Assembly: GCF_005860775.1 (NCBI RefSeq)
Contig: NZ_VCHQ01000032.1
Span: 1-64,000 of the forward strand
DNA length: 64,000 nt
Reading direction: 5' to 3'
From: Klebsiella indica
GTDB taxonomy: Bacteria > Pseudomonadota > Gammaproteobacteria > Enterobacterales > Enterobacteriaceae
Below, piece by piece: positions 53,756-64,000 of this stretch; the first letter of the stretch is position 1, and each line of letters opens with the position of its first letter. The notes under the pieces are model-generated. The model saw nothing but the letters and a program-made list of their open reading frames with translations, had not been told where the DNA came from and searched no databases. The position numbers were made by a program, and so were the translations under genes.

Positions 53756-54619
53756 CTAGTTTTCTGTACTGCGAGGCTTTTCTGTCAACTGGCTGTGATA
53801 CTGGCGGCGATACTCTGAGGGCGAACGTTCGGTGTTTTTACGAAACAGGCGGCAGAAGTAGTTGCTGTCGGCGAAACCGCAGGCGTGAGCGATATCTTTG
53901 ATTTTCATATCATGGCCTTTGAGAAGCATTCTGGCCTGTTCAAGACGGATATGATTCAGGTATTCGTTAAAGCCCATTGGCCCGCATTTCTGAAACAGAT
54001 GCGAAAGGTAGTTTGGCGAGAGATAAAATTTCTGCGCCACGGACTCACGGGTGAGGGCGTCAGCAAAGTGGCTATCGATATATTTCCGGATGGCTTCAAA
54101 AAGCGCCTGGCTCCGCGAGGACGTTTGCGCCTGGCTGCCTAACAGATCGGCACAGTGGCTGAGCAGGCTGGTGGCAATGCAGCGTGCCGTACGTTGTTCC
54201 TGCGGCTGCATCTGCATTTCATTCAGCGCCTGGAGTAGGAATGAGCCAACTCGCGGTCCTCGACGCGGCACCTGCTGTTTTTCCACGATAGTTAGCATAC
54301 GCCCGTCCCAGCGTTGCAGCACGAATTCCAGCTGCTGCTTACCGAACAAAAGACTTAAAAGCGTGGCGGGGGCCTGCCATTGCGGGAAATTCCACCCTCC
54401 GGCAGGAACGAACAGCGCATCATACTGTGCCAGCAAAGCGGGTTCTGCTTTGATGGCCGGGTCGTTAAGCTGGCCTTCCAGCAGGATTTCGAGTCGGGGA
54501 AAATCAACGCTCCGTACCCGATCGGTAATCGGGCGCGTTTGCGTGGAAAAATGGACTAACCGAATAAGTGACGGGGCTTTAATCAAAGAATCAATAATCT
54601 GATTGATGTCGCTATCCAT
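53756..54619 (-). CDS. yijO: AraC-family regulator YijO
   Basis: This 287-residue putative transcriptional regulator has an N-terminal effector-binding domain and a C-terminal AraC double helix-turn-helix ([21 protein letters not shown] near residue 190, then [22 protein letters not shown] near 240). Its targets are not established. It is divergent from zinT, with only 150 bases between the starts. Confidence 0.88.
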   Translation of the reverse strand: MDSDINQIIDSLIKAPSLIRLVHFSTQTRPITDRVRSVDFPRLEILLEGQLNDPAIKAEPALLAQYDALFVPAGGWNFPQWQAPATLLSLLFGKQQLEFVLQRWDGRMLTIVEKQQVPRRGPRVGSFLLQALNEMQMQPQEQRTARCIATSLLSHCADLLGSQAQTSSRSQALFEAIRKYIDSHFADALTRESVAQKFYLSPNYLSHLFQKCGPMGFNEYLNHIRLEQARMLLKGHDMKIKDIAHACGFADSNYFCRLFRKNTERSPSEYRRQYHSQLTEKPRSTEN

Positions 54620-54718
54620 TGTTGCTCCGCAAAACGTACCTTGTCCTCATCATAGCGAACATCATGAGGAGGGTAAAAGGCGGATCAGTCGCCGGCTGGG
54701 TGTTGCATAATGTGTTTG

Positions 54719-54738
54719 ATATGTTATATCGTAACATA
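54719..54738. promoter_or_regulatory. Zur operator upstream of zinT
   Basis: ATATGTTATATCGTAACATAT-like palindrome close to the Zur consensus (TGTTATA...TATAACA), 30 bases before the zinT start and overlapping its likely promoter. Zinc-loaded Zur should repress zinT. Confidence 0.8.
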
Positions 54739-54768
54739 TTATTGCAGAAATTGACTCAGGAGAGAGTG

Positions 54769-55419
54769 ATGAACAGAAAGATTTCCGTCCTTGCGTTTGG
54801 TATTGGCATGTTACTGGCGGGGAGCCAGGCCTTTGCCCATGGACACCATAGCCACGGGCCTGCATTGACCGAGGCGGAACAGAAAGCGAGCGAAGGGATT
54901 TTTGCCGACCAGGATGTGAAAGATCGGGCGTTAAGCGACTGGGATGGCATCTGGCAGTCGATTAACCCCTATCTGCTGAACGGCGATTTAGATCCGGTGC
55001 TGGAGCAGAAAGCCAAAAAAGCCGGCGGCAAAAGCGTAGAGGAGTATCGGGAATATTATAAGAAGGGCTATGCCACCGATGTGGATCAGATTGGCATTGA
55101 AGATAACGTGATGGAGTTTCATATCGGGAAAACCGTTAATGCCTGCAAATACGCCTATTCCGGCTATAAAATTCTGACCTACGCATCTGGGAAAAAAGGC
55201 GTGCGTTATCTGTTCGAATGCCAGCAGGCGGATTCAAAAGCGCCGAAATTTGTTCAGTTTAGCGATCACATTATTGCGCCGCGTAAGTCGCAGCATTTCC
55301 ATATTTTTATGGGCAATACGTCGCAAGAGGCGCTGCTGAAAGAGATGGATAACTGGCCAACCTATTATCCTTATGCGCTGCATAAAGAGCAGATTGTCGA
55401 CGAGATGCTGCATCATTAA
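54769..55419 (+). CDS. zinT: Periplasmic zinc/cadmium-binding protein ZinT
   Basis: This 216-residue protein has a signal peptide ([23 protein letters not shown]) followed by a histidine-rich segment, HGHHSHG, and the ZinT (YodA) domain with the metal histidines in [15 protein letters not shown] near 165-180. ZinT helps ZnuA gather zinc under limitation. The ATG at 54769 follows AGGAGAG; an in-frame extension upstream runs across the Zur site and is not translated. In E. coli zinT is elsewhere and cptA occupies this slot. Confidence 0.93.
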   Translation: MNRKISVLAFGIGMLLAGSQAFAHGHHSHGPALTEAEQKASEGIFADQDVKDRALSDWDGIWQSINPYLLNGDLDPVLEQKAKKAGGKSVEEYREYYKKGYATDVDQIGIEDNVMEFHIGKTVNACKYAYSGYKILTYASGKKGVRYLFECQQADSKAPKFVQFSDHIIAPRKSQHFHIFMGNTSQEALLKEMDNWPTYYPYALHKEQIVDEMLHH

Positions 55420-55426
55420 TAAAAAT

Positions 55427-55465
55427 CGCTCCGGTAAACGTGATGCTTACCGGAGCGACGGGTTT
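55427..55465. terminator. Bidirectional hairpin between zinT and ppc
   Basis: CGCTCCGGTAA and TTACCGGAGCG form a long stem between the two convergent genes. Confidence 0.8.
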
Positions 55466-55475
55466 TACCCGGTAA

Positions 55476-58121
55476 TTAGCCGGTGTTGCGCATACCGGCC
55501 GCCACGCCAGCGATGGTCACCATCAGGGCTTGTTCAACGCGTGGATCGGGTTTCTCGCCTTTCTCTTCCGCCATACGCGAACGATGCAGCAGTTCGGCCT
55601 GGAGCACGTTCAGCGGGTCGGTATAGATGTTGCGTAACTGGATAGACTCGGCGATCCACGGCAGGTCGGCCATCAGGTGGGAGTCGTTAGCGATCGCCAG
55701 CACGACGTTGATATCCGCGGACAGCAGTTTGCGCAGTTCTTCACCCAGTTTCCACAGTTCTGGTTTCACCAGACGTTGATCGTAATACTCCGCCAGCCAC
55801 AGGTCGGCTTTGGAAAAGACCATCTCCAGCATGCCGAGGCGTGTGGAGAAGAATGGCCAGTCCCGGCACATGCTTTCCAGTTCGCTCTGCTTACCGTCTT
55901 CAACCACTTTTTGCAGTGCGGCGCCAGCGCCTAGCCAGGCCGGCAACATCAGGCGATTCTGTGTCCAGGCAAAGATCCACGGAATCGCGCGCAGTGACTC
56001 GACGCCGCCGGTCGGGCGACGTTTTGCCGGACGGGAGCCCAGCGGCAGTTTACCCAGTTCCTGTTCCGGCGTGGCGGAACGGAAGTAAGGGACGAAATCT
56101 TTATTTTCACGCACATAGCCGCGGTACATATCACAGGAGACGTTGGACAGTTCAGCCATGATGTCGCGCCATTGTGGTTTGGGCTCCGGCGGCGGCAGGA
56201 GGTTGGCTTCCAGAATCGCGCTGGTGTAGAGCGACAGACTACTGATCGTGACTTCCGGCAGACCGTATTTAAAACGGATCATTTCGCCCTGTTCAGTGAC
56301 GCGCAGGCCGCCCTTCAGGCTTCCTGGCGGCTGGGAAAGCAGCGCCGCATGCGCAGGCGCGCCGCCACGGCCGATTGAACCGCCGCGACCATGGAATAAC
56401 GTCAGTTCAATACCGGCTTTTGCACAGGTTTTGATTAATGCGTCCTGCGCCTGATACTGCGCCCACGACGCGGCCATGACCCCCGCGTCTTTGGCTGAAT
56501 CAGAATAGCCAATCATGACCATCTGCTTGCCCTGGATAAAGCCGCGATACCAGTCGATATTCAGCAACTGGCTCATGACATCGTTGGCGTTGTTCAGGTC
56601 ATCCAGCGTTTCGAACAGCGGTGCGACCGGCAGCGCGAAGCCAATTCCGGCCTCTTTCAGCAACAGATGTACCGCCAGTACGTCAGACGGCGTTTTCGCC
56701 ATCGAGATAACGTAAGCGGCAATGGAACCGCGCGGCGCTTCGGCGATCACTTTACAGGTCTCAAGCACTTCACGCGTGTCATCGCTCGGCTCCCACTGGC
56801 GAGGCAGCAGAGGACGCTTGGAATTCAGTTCGCGGATCAAGAAGGCCTGCTTATCGGCTTCAGACCAGCTTTCATAGTCGCCAATGCCGAGATAGCGGGT
56901 CATCTCACCCAGCGCTTCGGTATGACGGGTGCTCTCCTGGCGGATATCAATACGCACCAGCGGTACGCCAAAGGCTTTTACGCGGCGCAGGGTATCCAGC
57001 AGTTCGCCGTTGGCGATGATGCCCATGCCACAGGCTTGTAGCGATTGATAGCACGCATAGAGCGGCTCCCACAGCTGTTCGTTTTGCGTGATAAGACCTG
57101 CCGGCTTCGGCAGCTTCTGCCCCTTCAGTCGCGCTTCCAGCCAGCTTTGTGTCTCCATCAACTGGGTGCGCAGTTTTTTCATTAAGAAACGATAGGGTTC
57201 TTCCTGCGTGCCCGCCAGTTCGCGCAGTTCGTCGGTGCATTCGACCATCGACAGTTCGGAAATCAGTAACTGGACATCTTTCAGGAACAGGTCAGTTGCT
57301 TTCCAGCGGCTGAGCAGCAAAACGTGGCGGGTGATATTGGCAGTTACGTTCGGGTTGCCATCGCGGTCACCGCCCATCCAGGAGGTAAAGCGAACCGGAA
57401 CGAAGTCCACCGGTAACCGATAGTTGAGATTATCTTCCAGCTGTTCGTTTAGCTCACGAAGGTAGCCAGGCACGCCTTCCCACAGGCTGTTTTCAACGAC
57501 GGCGAAGCCCCATTTGGCTTCATCAACCGGGGTCGGGCGGTTCTTGCGGATTTCATCGGTGTGCCATGACTGGGCAATCAACTGGCGCAGACGGCGCATG
57601 ATCTGGTGACGTTCATAGTCAGCGATATCGCTGTTATCGAGCTGCTTCAGACAACTGTTGATTTCCCCCATCTTGTGGATCAGCGTGCGACGCGTGATTT
57701 CGGTCGGATGGGCGGTCAATACCAGTTCCAGCGACAGGGATTCAACTGCTTGTTTAATTGTCGTTTCGTTGAGATCGGGTTGGTCTTTGAGCTTTCTCAG
57801 GGTTCGGGCAATCACTTCCGGGTTACTGGCGGCTTCCCCTTTCGGCGAAATACTGTGGTATTGCTCAGCGGTATTCGCCAGGTTCAGAAACTGGCTAAAG
57901 GCGCGCGCCACCGGCAGCAGTTCGTCGTTTGACAAGTTTTGCAGCGTGGTGAGCAGTTCCTTTCGGTTGGCTTCATTGCCTGCGCGAGAAGATTTGGACA
58001 ACTTACGGATAGTTTCAACACGATCAAGAATGTTTTCTCCCAGCGCATCCTTGATGGTGTCGCCCAGCACCTTACCGAGCATACTGACATTACTTCGCAA
58101 AGCGGAATATTGTTCGTTCAT
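55476..58121 (-). CDS. ppc: Phosphoenolpyruvate carboxylase
   Basis: This 881-residue cytoplasmic tetramer fixes bicarbonate onto PEP to form oxaloacetate, replenishing the TCA cycle; it is activated by acetyl-CoA and inhibited by aspartate. The catalytic His is in [13 protein letters not shown] near residue 138, the PEP loop [12 protein letters not shown] near 578, and the C-terminal MRNTG is intact. I chose the ATG at 58121 ([12 protein letters not shown]); an in-frame ATG eight codons upstream is not family-like. It is two residues shorter than E. coli Ppc. Confidence 0.97.
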   Translation of the reverse strand: MNEQYSALRSNVSMLGKVLGDTIKDALGENILDRVETIRKLSKSSRAGNEANRKELLTTLQNLSNDELLPVARAFSQFLNLANTAEQYHSISPKGEAASNPEVIARTLRKLKDQPDLNETTIKQAVESLSLELVLTAHPTEITRRTLIHKMGEINSCLKQLDNSDIADYERHQIMRRLRQLIAQSWHTDEIRKNRPTPVDEAKWGFAVVENSLWEGVPGYLRELNEQLEDNLNYRLPVDFVPVRFTSWMGGDRDGNPNVTANITRHVLLLSRWKATDLFLKDVQLLISELSMVECTDELRELAGTQEEPYRFLMKKLRTQLMETQSWLEARLKGQKLPKPAGLITQNEQLWEPLYACYQSLQACGMGIIANGELLDTLRRVKAFGVPLVRIDIRQESTRHTEALGEMTRYLGIGDYESWSEADKQAFLIRELNSKRPLLPRQWEPSDDTREVLETCKVIAEAPRGSIAAYVISMAKTPSDVLAVHLLLKEAGIGFALPVAPLFETLDDLNNANDVMSQLLNIDWYRGFIQGKQMVMIGYSDSAKDAGVMAASWAQYQAQDALIKTCAKAGIELTLFHGRGGSIGRGGAPAHAALLSQPPGSLKGGLRVTEQGEMIRFKYGLPEVTISSLSLYTSAILEANLLPPPEPKPQWRDIMAELSNVSCDMYRGYVRENKDFVPYFRSATPEQELGKLPLGSRPAKRRPTGGVESLRAIPWIFAWTQNRLMLPAWLGAGAALQKVVEDGKQSELESMCRDWPFFSTRLGMLEMVFSKADLWLAEYYDQRLVKPELWKLGEELRKLLSADINVVLAIANDSHLMADLPWIAESIQLRNIYTDPLNVLQAELLHRSRMAEEKGEKPDPRVEQALMVTIAGVAAGMRNTG

Positions 58122-58376
58122 GTTAACCCAGACACCCCATCTCATTTTATTTTGTTATATCCGGCGCTCGATAAGTTTGAGCGGTGGATAAGCAACCGTC
58201 TTTTATAAAGCCACGTAAAAACCCCTACGTCAATTGTTGCGAAATCGCTTCAGCAAACGAATAAATTGCGACAATTTGCGAAATTTAACTCAGAGGTCGC
58301 TTGATAAGTGTTGCTTATGAGTATGTGCCGATTGTCACCCTCCCGATTGAAGGGAAATAATCGGGAGGGGCATGTT

Positions 58377-59528
58377 TTAGTGCCAGCAAAAATGGTGGAT
58401 TACCTGAGTGATAAGCTCACGGGTTGGCTTAATAAAGCGCGTTTCCAGGTACTCATCCGGCTGGTGGGCTTGATTGATCGAGCCAGGGCCTAATACCAGC
58501 GTCGGGCAGAGAGTCTGAACAAACGGCGCTTCCGTACAGTAGTTCACCACTTCGGTTTGCGCGCCGAGCAGTTTCTCCACCACCTCAATCAGCTTATGGT
58601 CCGGCGGGCATTCGTAGCCAGGGATAGGCGGATGCAGTTCGGAAACGGTCAGACGCCCGGGCCAGCGTTCGCTCACCGGAGCCAGCGCTTCGTTCAACAG
58701 TCCATTGAGATCGTTAAGGGTCATACCTGGCAGCGGGCGAATATCCATGTGCAATTCGCAGCAGGCGCAAATGCGGTTGGAGGCGTCGCCGCCGTGAATT
58801 GCCCCGAGATTGAGCGTGGGGTATGGAATGGTGAAAGCGGCGTGGTGATAACGCGCTTTTAAATTGTCGCGCAACTGCATAATGCGGCCGATGGCGTCAT
58901 GCATCAGTTCAATGGCGTTAACGCCGCGTGCCGGATCGCTGGAGTGGCCGGATTGCCCCTGGATGCGAATCGCGTTGGACATATGGCCTTTGTGGGCGCG
59001 CACGGGCTGCAGTGAAGTCGGCTCGCCGATAATGGCGCAGTCCGGTCGTAGTTGCGTGGTTTCAGCGAAATAGCGGGCTCCCGCCATGCTGGTTTCTTCA
59101 TCGGCCGTTGCCAGAATATAGAGCGGCTTCTTTAGTTTAGTAACGTCAACATCGCGCAGTGCGTCGAGAATAAACGCGAAGAAGCCTTTCATGTCCGCAG
59201 TACCCAGACCGTATAGCTTATTGTCATGTTCAGTCAGGGTAAAGGGATCGCGGGTCCAGCGACCGTCATCAAACGGGACGGTATCCGTATGCCCGGTAAG
59301 TAACAGACCGCCAGCGCCGTGGCCGGTACTGGCCAACAGATTGAATTTATTCCGCGTGTCCGGCACGGGCTGAACTTCAACGTTAAAACCGATGTCGCGG
59401 AACCATCCCGCCAGCAAATTGATTAAAGACTCATTGCTTTGGTCCAGCGCCTCTTCGGTTGCGCTGATGGAAGGTGTGGCGATCAACGCGCGATAAATCT
59501 CGATAAATGGCGGTAAATTGTTTTTCAT
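58377..59528 (-). CDS. argE: Acetylornithine deacetylase
   Basis: This 383-residue zinc metallopeptidase-type (M20) enzyme hydrolyses N-acetylornithine to ornithine in the linear arginine pathway. Metal ligands are in [12 protein letters not shown] near residue 78-85, the catalytic Glu and ligand in [11 protein letters not shown] near 140, and EAPFVQTL near the end. I chose the ATG at 59528 (MKNNLPPF) for family length. It is divergent from argCBH. Confidence 0.96.
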   Translation of the reverse strand: MKNNLPPFIEIYRALIATPSISATEEALDQSNESLINLLAGWFRDIGFNVEVQPVPDTRNKFNLLASTGHGAGGLLLTGHTDTVPFDDGRWTRDPFTLTEHDNKLYGLGTADMKGFFAFILDALRDVDVTKLKKPLYILATADEETSMAGARYFAETTQLRPDCAIIGEPTSLQPVRAHKGHMSNAIRIQGQSGHSSDPARGVNAIELMHDAIGRIMQLRDNLKARYHHAAFTIPYPTLNLGAIHGGDASNRICACCELHMDIRPLPGMTLNDLNGLLNEALAPVSERWPGRLTVSELHPPIPGYECPPDHKLIEVVEKLLGAQTEVVNYCTEAPFVQTLCPTLVLGPGSINQAHQPDEYLETRFIKPTRELITQVIHHFCWH

Positions 59529-59554
59529 TGTTGACACACCTCAGGTCGTGATAG

Positions 59555-59593
59555 TATCAATATTCATGCATTATTTGTGAATAAAAATACATT
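59555..59593. promoter_or_regulatory. Paired ARG boxes between argE and argC
   Basis: Two 18-bp imperfect palindromes (59555-59572 and 59576-59593) separated by three bases match the ArgR consensus WNTGAATWWWWATTCANW. The second contains TGAATAAAAATACA. ArgR with arginine should repress both argE and argCBH. Confidence 0.85.
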
Positions 59594-59716
59594 ATCGTTG
59601 AGCGTAAGAAAACCCATCGAATGTAAGGATGATACTTTTACGGCTCAACAGAGTGGGGAAGGCTACGGTCTTCCTGGGCAAATAGACGTAAGCAAGAAAG
59701 AAGGTGAAGAGCCCCA

Positions 59717-60721
59717 ATGTTGAACACGCTGATTGTGGGCGCCAGCGGATATGCCGGCGCAGAGCTAGTGGCCTATGTAAATCGCCATCCTCATATGACC
59801 ATAACCGCTTTAACGGTCTCCGCGCAAAGTAATGATGCCGGAAAATTAGTTTCCGATTTGCATCCGCAGTTGAAAGGTATTGTCGATCTGCCGCTGCAGC
59901 CGATGTCCGATATCAGCGAGTTTAGCGCTGGGGTGGATGTGGTTTTCCTCGCCACCGCGCATGAAGTGAGCCATGACCTTGCGCCGCAGTTTCTCGCGGC
60001 TGGTTGCGTGGTGTTCGATCTCTCCGGCGCATTCCGCGTGAATGACGGCGCCTTCTATGAAAAATATTACGGTTTTACTCATCAGCATCCTGAACTGCTG
60101 GAACAGGCGGTTTACGGCCTGGCCGAGTGGCGCTCTGAGGCGCTGAAAAAGGCGGCATTGATCGCGGTACCCGGCTGTTATCCGACCGCGGCGCAATTGT
60201 CGCTGAAACCGTTGATCGATGCAGGCCTTCTGGATCTTAACCAGTGGCCGGTGATCAATGCGACCAGCGGCGTCAGCGGCGCCGGGCGTAAGGCCTCTAT
60301 CGGTAATAGCTTCTGTGAAGTCAGCCTGCAACCCTATGGCGTTTTCAACCATCGCCATCACCCGGAAATATCCACACACCTCGGCGCAGCGGTGATTTTT
60401 ACCCCGCATCTGGGTAATTTTAAGCGCGGGATTCTGGAAACCATCACTTGTCGCCTGAAGCCTGGGGTCAGTAACGAGCAGGTCGCAGCAGTGTTCCGGC
60501 AGGCTTATGCGGATAAACCACTGGTTCGTTTATATGATAAAGGTGTCCCGGCGTTGAAAAATGTCGTGGGTCTGCCATTCTGTGATATTGGTTTTGCGGT
60601 CCAGGATGAACATATCATCATCGTGGCGGCGGAAGACAACCTGCTGAAAGGCGCGGCGGCGCAGGCCGTACAGTGCGCAAATATTCGTTTCGGTTTTGCT
60701 GAGACGCAGTCTCTTATTTAA
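59717..60721 (+). CDS. argC: N-acetyl-gamma-glutamyl-phosphate reductase
   Basis: This 334-residue NADPH-dependent enzyme reduces N-acetylglutamyl-5-phosphate to the semialdehyde. The N-terminal NADP loop is [12 protein letters not shown] near residue 7, and the catalytic cysteine is in [13 protein letters not shown] near 154. It is the first gene of argCBH. Confidence 0.98.
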   Translation: MLNTLIVGASGYAGAELVAYVNRHPHMTITALTVSAQSNDAGKLVSDLHPQLKGIVDLPLQPMSDISEFSAGVDVVFLATAHEVSHDLAPQFLAAGCVVFDLSGAFRVNDGAFYEKYYGFTHQHPELLEQAVYGLAEWRSEALKKAALIAVPGCYPTAAQLSLKPLIDAGLLDLNQWPVINATSGVSGAGRKASIGNSFCEVSLQPYGVFNHRHHPEISTHLGAAVIFTPHLGNFKRGILETITCRLKPGVSNEQVAAVFRQAYADKPLVRLYDKGVPALKNVVGLPFCDIGFAVQDEHIIIVAAEDNLLKGAAAQAVQCANIRFGFAETQSLI

Positions 60722-60727
60722 GGTGTG

Positions 60728-61504
60728 ATGATGAATCCTTTAATTATCAAACTCGGCGGCGTCCTGCTGGATAGCGAAGAAGCGCTGGAGCGCCTGTTTA
60801 CGGCACTGGTGAACTATCGTGAAGCGTATCATCGCCCGCTGATTATTGTGCACGGTGGCGGGTGCGTGGTTGATGAATTGATGAAGCAGCTCAATTTGCC
60901 GGTACAAAAGAAAAACGGTCTGCGGGTAACGCCGGCGGATCAGATCGACATTATTACCGGTGCGCTGGCGGGAACCGCTAATAAGACGCTGCTGGCGTGG
61001 GCGAAAAAACACGGTCTGGCTTCTGTCGGGCTGTTCCTCGGCGATGGCGACAGCGTTAAGGTGACTCAGCTTGATGAAGAACTGGGCCACGTCGGGTTTG
61101 CTCAACCGGGCTCCCCGACGTTGATCAATACGCTGCTGGCGGGAGGGTATTTGCCGGTAGTGAGCTCAATTGGCGTGACTGACGACGGTCAGTTGATGAA
61201 CGTTAACGCTGACCAGGCGGCGACGGCGCTGGCGGCAACGCTCGGTGCAGACCTGATTCTGCTGTCCGATGTCAGCGGTATTCTTGATGGTAAAGGCCAG
61301 CGCATTGCTGAAATGACGGCGGCGAAGGCTGAACAGCTGATCGAGCAGGGTATTATCACCGACGGGATGATTGTCAAGGTGAACGCCGCGCTGGATGCGG
61401 CTCGTACTTTAGGTCGCCCTGTGGATATCGCTTCCTGGCGTCATGCCGAGCAGCTCCCGGCGTTGTTTAACGGTACGCCAATCGGCACGCGTATTCTGGC
61501 ATAA
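60728..61504 (+). CDS. argB: N-acetylglutamate kinase
   Basis: This 258-residue amino acid kinase phosphorylates N-acetylglutamate, the second step in the pathway. [10 protein letters not shown] at the start and [12 protein letters not shown] near residue 40 bind ATP and substrate, and the lysine in [13 protein letters not shown] is near residue 217. Several starts are possible in GTGATGATG (60725-60733); I use 60728, giving [11 protein letters not shown] as in E. coli. It is seven bases after argC. Confidence 0.97.
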   Translation: MMNPLIIKLGGVLLDSEEALERLFTALVNYREAYHRPLIIVHGGGCVVDELMKQLNLPVQKKNGLRVTPADQIDIITGALAGTANKTLLAWAKKHGLASVGLFLGDGDSVKVTQLDEELGHVGFAQPGSPTLINTLLAGGYLPVVSSIGVTDDGQLMNVNADQAATALAATLGADLILLSDVSGILDGKGQRIAEMTAAKAEQLIEQGIITDGMIVKVNAALDAARTLGRPVDIASWRHAEQLPALFNGTPIGTRILA

Positions 61505-61524
61505 TTAATTTATCATTTTTGTCG

Positions 61525-61549
61525 GCCCGGTAAGCGCAGCCCACCGGGC
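61525..61549. repeat. REP-like palindrome between argB and argH
   Basis: GCCCGGT and ACCGGGC flank AAGCGCAGCCC, like the REP/PU core. It may stabilise the argCB mRNA. Confidence 0.6.
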
Positions 61550-61581
61550 AGTAAAATTCAAAGATATTAAGGAAGCATGTT

Positions 61582-62955
61582 ATGGCACTTTGGGGTGGGC
61601 GTTTTACTCAGGCAGCGGATCAGCGGTTCAAACAGTTCAATGACTCTTTGCGCTTTGACTATCGCCTGGCGGAGCAGGATATCGTTGGCTCTGTTGCCTG
61701 GTCTAAAGCGCTGGTGACGGTCGGTGTATTAACCGCCGATGAACAGCAGCAACTGGAAGCGGCGCTGAATATTTTACTGGAAGAGGTGCGGGCTAATCCT
61801 CAGCAAATCCTCGCAAGCGATGCCGAAGATATTCACAGCTGGGTAGAAGGCAAGCTGATCGATAAAGTCGGCCAGTTGGGGAAAAAGCTGCATACCGGAC
61901 GTAGCCGTAATGACCAGGTCGCCACTGACCTGAAGCTCTGGTGCAAGGATACGGTTGTGGAGCTGCTGTCGGCGAATCGTCAGTTGCAAAGCGCGCTGGT
62001 CGAAACCGCGCAGAATAATCAGGACGCGGTGATGCCGGGTTATACTCACCTGCAGCGCGCGCAGCCGGTGACTTTTGCGCACTGGTGTCTGGCTTATGTT
62101 GAAATGCTGGCCCGTGATGAAAGCCGCCTGCTGGACACGCTGAAGCGTCTGGACGTCAGCCCGCTGGGCTGCGGTGCGCTGGCGGGTACGGCCTATGAAA
62201 TCGATCGTGAGCAGCTTGCAGGCTGGCTGGGATTCTCTTCGGCGACCCGTAACAGCCTGGATAGCGTGTCCGATCGTGACCATGTCGTGGAACTGCTGTC
62301 CGATGCCGCCATCGGTATGGTGCACCTGTCGCGTTTTGCGGAAGACCTGATTTTCTTTAATACCGGCGAAGCGAACTTTGTTGAGCTCTCCGATCGCGTA
62401 ACGTCCGGCTCTTCCTTGATGCCGCAAAAGAAAAACCCGGATGCGTTAGAACTGATCCGCGGCAAATGCGGTCGCGTGCAGGGTGCGCTGACGGGGATGA
62501 TGATGACCCTCAAAGGGCTGCCGCTGGCTTACAACAAAGATATGCAGGAAGATAAAGAAGGGCTGTTTGACGCGCTCGACACCTGGCTCGACTGTCTGCA
62601 TATGGCGGCGCTGGTGCTGGACGGTATCCAGGTGAAACGTCCGCGTTGTGAAGAAGCGGCGCAGCAGGGTTATGCGAACGCGACCGAGCTGGCGGATTAT
62701 CTGGTCGCTAAAGGCGTTCCGTTCCGTGAGGCGCACCATATTGTTGGTGAAGCGGTGGTTGAAGCCATCGCCCAGGGTAAGCCGCTGGAAGACCTTTCTC
62801 TGGCCGATCTGCAAAAATTTAGCGGCGTTATCGCGGATGACGTCTATCCGATTCTGTCGCTGAAGTCGTGCCTTGATAAGCGCGCGGCTAAAGGCGGCGT
62901 TTCGCCGCAGCAGGTCGCGCAGGCGATTGCCGACGCTAAACAGCGCCTGGTTTGA
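61582..62955 (+). CDS. argH: Argininosuccinate lyase
   Basis: This 457-residue fumarase/aspartase superfamily tetramer splits argininosuccinate into arginine and fumarate. The signature [12 protein letters not shown] near residue 277 holds the catalytic serine, and HTGRSRNDQ near 106 and [10 protein letters not shown] near 155 are the other conserved regions. It is the last gene of argCBH and is followed by a terminator. Confidence 0.98.
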   Translation: MALWGGRFTQAADQRFKQFNDSLRFDYRLAEQDIVGSVAWSKALVTVGVLTADEQQQLEAALNILLEEVRANPQQILASDAEDIHSWVEGKLIDKVGQLGKKLHTGRSRNDQVATDLKLWCKDTVVELLSANRQLQSALVETAQNNQDAVMPGYTHLQRAQPVTFAHWCLAYVEMLARDESRLLDTLKRLDVSPLGCGALAGTAYEIDREQLAGWLGFSSATRNSLDSVSDRDHVVELLSDAAIGMVHLSRFAEDLIFFNTGEANFVELSDRVTSGSSLMPQKKNPDALELIRGKCGRVQGALTGMMMTLKGLPLAYNKDMQEDKEGLFDALDTWLDCLHMAALVLDGIQVKRPRCEEAAQQGYANATELADYLVAKGVPFREAHHIVGEAVVEAIAQGKPLEDLSLADLQKFSGVIADDVYPILSLKSCLDKRAAKGGVSPQQVAQAIADAKQRLV

Positions 62956-62990
62956 GTTATCAGTTCTCTGGCTGACAGGCGGTAAATAAA

Positions 62991-63018
62991 GGAGGCTCGG
63001 GCAATCCCCGGGCTTTTT
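62991..63018 (+). terminator. argH terminator
   Basis: GGCTCGGG and CCCGGGC with a short loop, followed by T6, ends the arg transcript. Confidence 0.7.
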
Positions 63019-63023
63019 TATGC

Positions 63024-63126
63024 AAAAAAAAAAGCGGACGCAAGGTCCGCAAAAGTTCACGTTGGCTTTAATTATCCGGGAGATAATCGATGAGGGGACT
63101 TAATGATGTTATAAAGTTTCCCTGAT
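63024..63126 (-). ncRNA. oxyS: OxyS small RNA
   Basis: The minus strand segment TTAAAGCCAACGTGAACTTTTGCGG is near-identical to the 3' half of E. coli OxyS, followed by a GCGGACC/GGTCCGC-type terminator hairpin and a run of ten U. The 5' end should lie near 63122, where GGGAAAC begins, making it about 90-100 nt. OxyS is induced by OxyR under peroxide stress and acts with Hfq. The 5' stem-loop has diverged strongly from E. coli. Confidence 0.8.
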
Positions 63127-63139
63127 TTATCGATTTATT

Positions 63140-63210
63140 CTTGAACAGAAAACTTGATAGGGATAATCGTTCATTGCTATTCTATCTATCGCCATGAACT
63201 ATCGTGGCGA
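63140..63210. promoter_or_regulatory. OxyR operator/promoter region between oxyS and oxyR
   Basis: ATAG and CTAT quartets spaced as in OxyR sites are visible, for example GATAGGG near 63157, GCTATTCTATCTATCG near 63176 and GAACTATCG near 63196. OxyR represses its own gene and, when oxidised, activates oxyS from here. The exact spacing of the four half-sites I did not prove. Confidence 0.5.
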
Positions 63211-63223
63211 TGGAGGATGAATA

Positions 63224-64000
63224 ATGAATATTCGCGATCTTGAATATCTGGTAGCGCTAGCCGAACACCGCCACTTCCGCCGTGCGGCGGACTCTTGTCA
63301 TGTGAGCCAACCTACGCTCAGTGGGCAAATCCGGAAACTGGAGGATGAGCTTGGCGTGATGTTGCTGGAGCGCACCAGCCGTAAGGTTCTGTTCACCCAG
63401 GCGGGGTTACTGTTGGTCGATCAGGCGCGTACCGTGTTACGCGAAGTGAAAGTGCTCAAGGAAATGGCAAGCCAGCAGGGGGAAACGATGTCCGGGCCAT
63501 TGCATATCGGCCTGATCCCGACGATTGGCCCTTATCTGTTGCCACTGATTATCCCAATGTTGCACCAGACCTTTCCGAAGCTGGAAATGTATTTGCATGA
63601 GGCGCAAACGCACCAACTGCTGGCTCAGCTTGACAGCGGTAAGCTGGACTGTGCGATTCTGGCACTGGTCAAAGAGAGCGAAGCCTTTATTGAGGTGCCG
63701 CTGTTTGATGAGCCGATGATACTTGCTATCAATGAAGATCATCCGTGGGAGAACCGTGACCGCGTACCGATGTCGGACCTCGCCGGGGAAAAGCTGCTGA
63801 TGCTCGAAGACGGCCATTGTCTGCGCGATCAGGCGATGGGTTTTTGTTTTGAAGCCGGTGCAGATGAAGACACACATTTCCGGGCGACCAGTCTCGAAAC
63901 GCTGCGCAATATGGTAGCCGCCGGTAGTGGCATCACACTGTTACCCGCTTTAGCCGTGCCGCAGGAGAAAAAACGCGATGGCGTAGTCTATGTGCCGTGT
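63224..64000 (+). CDS. oxyR: LysR-family peroxide sensor OxyR (3' truncated by window end)
   Basis: The window holds 259 of about 305 residues. The N-terminal helix-turn-helix is NIRDLEYLVALAEHRHFRRAADSCHVSQPTLSGQIRKLE. The redox cysteines Cys199 and Cys208 are both present in LEDGHCLRDQAMGFCFEAG. Peroxide joins them in a disulfide and turns OxyR into an activator of oxyS, ahpCF, dps and katG. The ATG follows GGAGGATGA. Note that katG is missing from its usual site after metF in this window. Confidence 0.97.
   Translation, partial: MNIRDLEYLVALAEHRHFRRAADSCHVSQPTLSGQIRKLEDELGVMLLERTSRKVLFTQAGLLLVDQARTVLREVKVLKEMASQQGETMSGPLHIGLIPTIGPYLLPLIIPMLHQTFPKLEMYLHEAQTHQLLAQLDSGKLDCAILALVKESEAFIEVPLFDEPMILAINEDHPWENRDRVPMSDLAGEKLLMLEDGHCLRDQAMGFCFEAGADEDTHFRATSLETLRNMVAAGSGITLLPALAVPQEKKRDGVVYVPC

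Overview
The window is chromosomal DNA from a member of the Enterobacteriaceae in the Escherichia/Salmonella/Citrobacter group. Gene content, order and protein sequences follow the E. coli K-12 yihX-to-oxyR segment closely (yihX, fdo, rha, sodA, cpx, pfkA, menA, hslVU, ftsN, priA, metJBLF, ppc, argECBH, oxyR). The esterase beside fabY and the fully conserved CpxQ region lean towards Salmonella/Citrobacter. The genus cannot be fixed from the sequence alone.

Layout. 1-643: one arm of a large inverted repeat, then spacer. 644-4454: yihX, yihY, dtd, fabY and an Aes-like esterase. 4637-11676: formate dehydrogenase-O (fdoGHI, with a selenocysteine codon) and its maturation genes fdhE and fdhD. 11805-12017: a small secreted stress-type protein. 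12545-16477: an unassigned four-gene sugar or sugar-acid operon (DeoR-ribokinase fusion, DHDPS-family lyase, YhcH-family protein, MFS transporter). 16708-29952: an expanded L-rhamnose cluster. rhaBAD is followed on the same strand by a complete sugar ABC transporter, a lactaldehyde reductase and rhaM, with rhaS/rhaR divergent and rhaT beyond. 30244-36586: sodA, yiiM, the Cpx envelope-stress system (cpxA, cpxR, cpxP and the CpxQ sRNA), fieF and pfkA. 36646-45620: rraA, menA, hslU, hslV, ftsN, cytR, priA, rpmE, metJ. 45888-51006: metB, metL and metF with MetJ operators. 51131-51527: the opposite arm of the inverted repeat. 51731-58121: gldA, fsaB, yijO, zinT with a Zur operator, and ppc. 58377 to the end: argE divergent from argCBH, then OxyS and a truncated oxyR.

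How the genes work together. The rhamnose cluster encodes uptake by two routes (H+ symport and ABC), anomer conversion, isomerisation, phosphorylation, aldol cleavage and reduction of lactaldehyde to 1,2-propanediol. The arg and met clusters carry their expected ARG and Met boxes.

What stands out. (i) The operon at 12545-16477 has no recognised substrate. (ii) An ABC transporter sits inside the rhamnose operon. (iii) Several blocks normally found here are absent: between pfkA and rraA (sbp, cdh, tpiA, fpr, glpFKX, zapB), between metF and gldA (katG region), between fsaB and yijO (ptsA/frw/pfl), and cptA, whose place is taken by zinT. (iv) Inverted repeats of about 0.4-0.48 kb bracket roughly 51 kb, and one of them carries a 76-bp palindromic module related to a MITE-like element near 38.2 kb. 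No phage, insertion sequence with a transposase, CRISPR array, tRNA or rRNA was seen.
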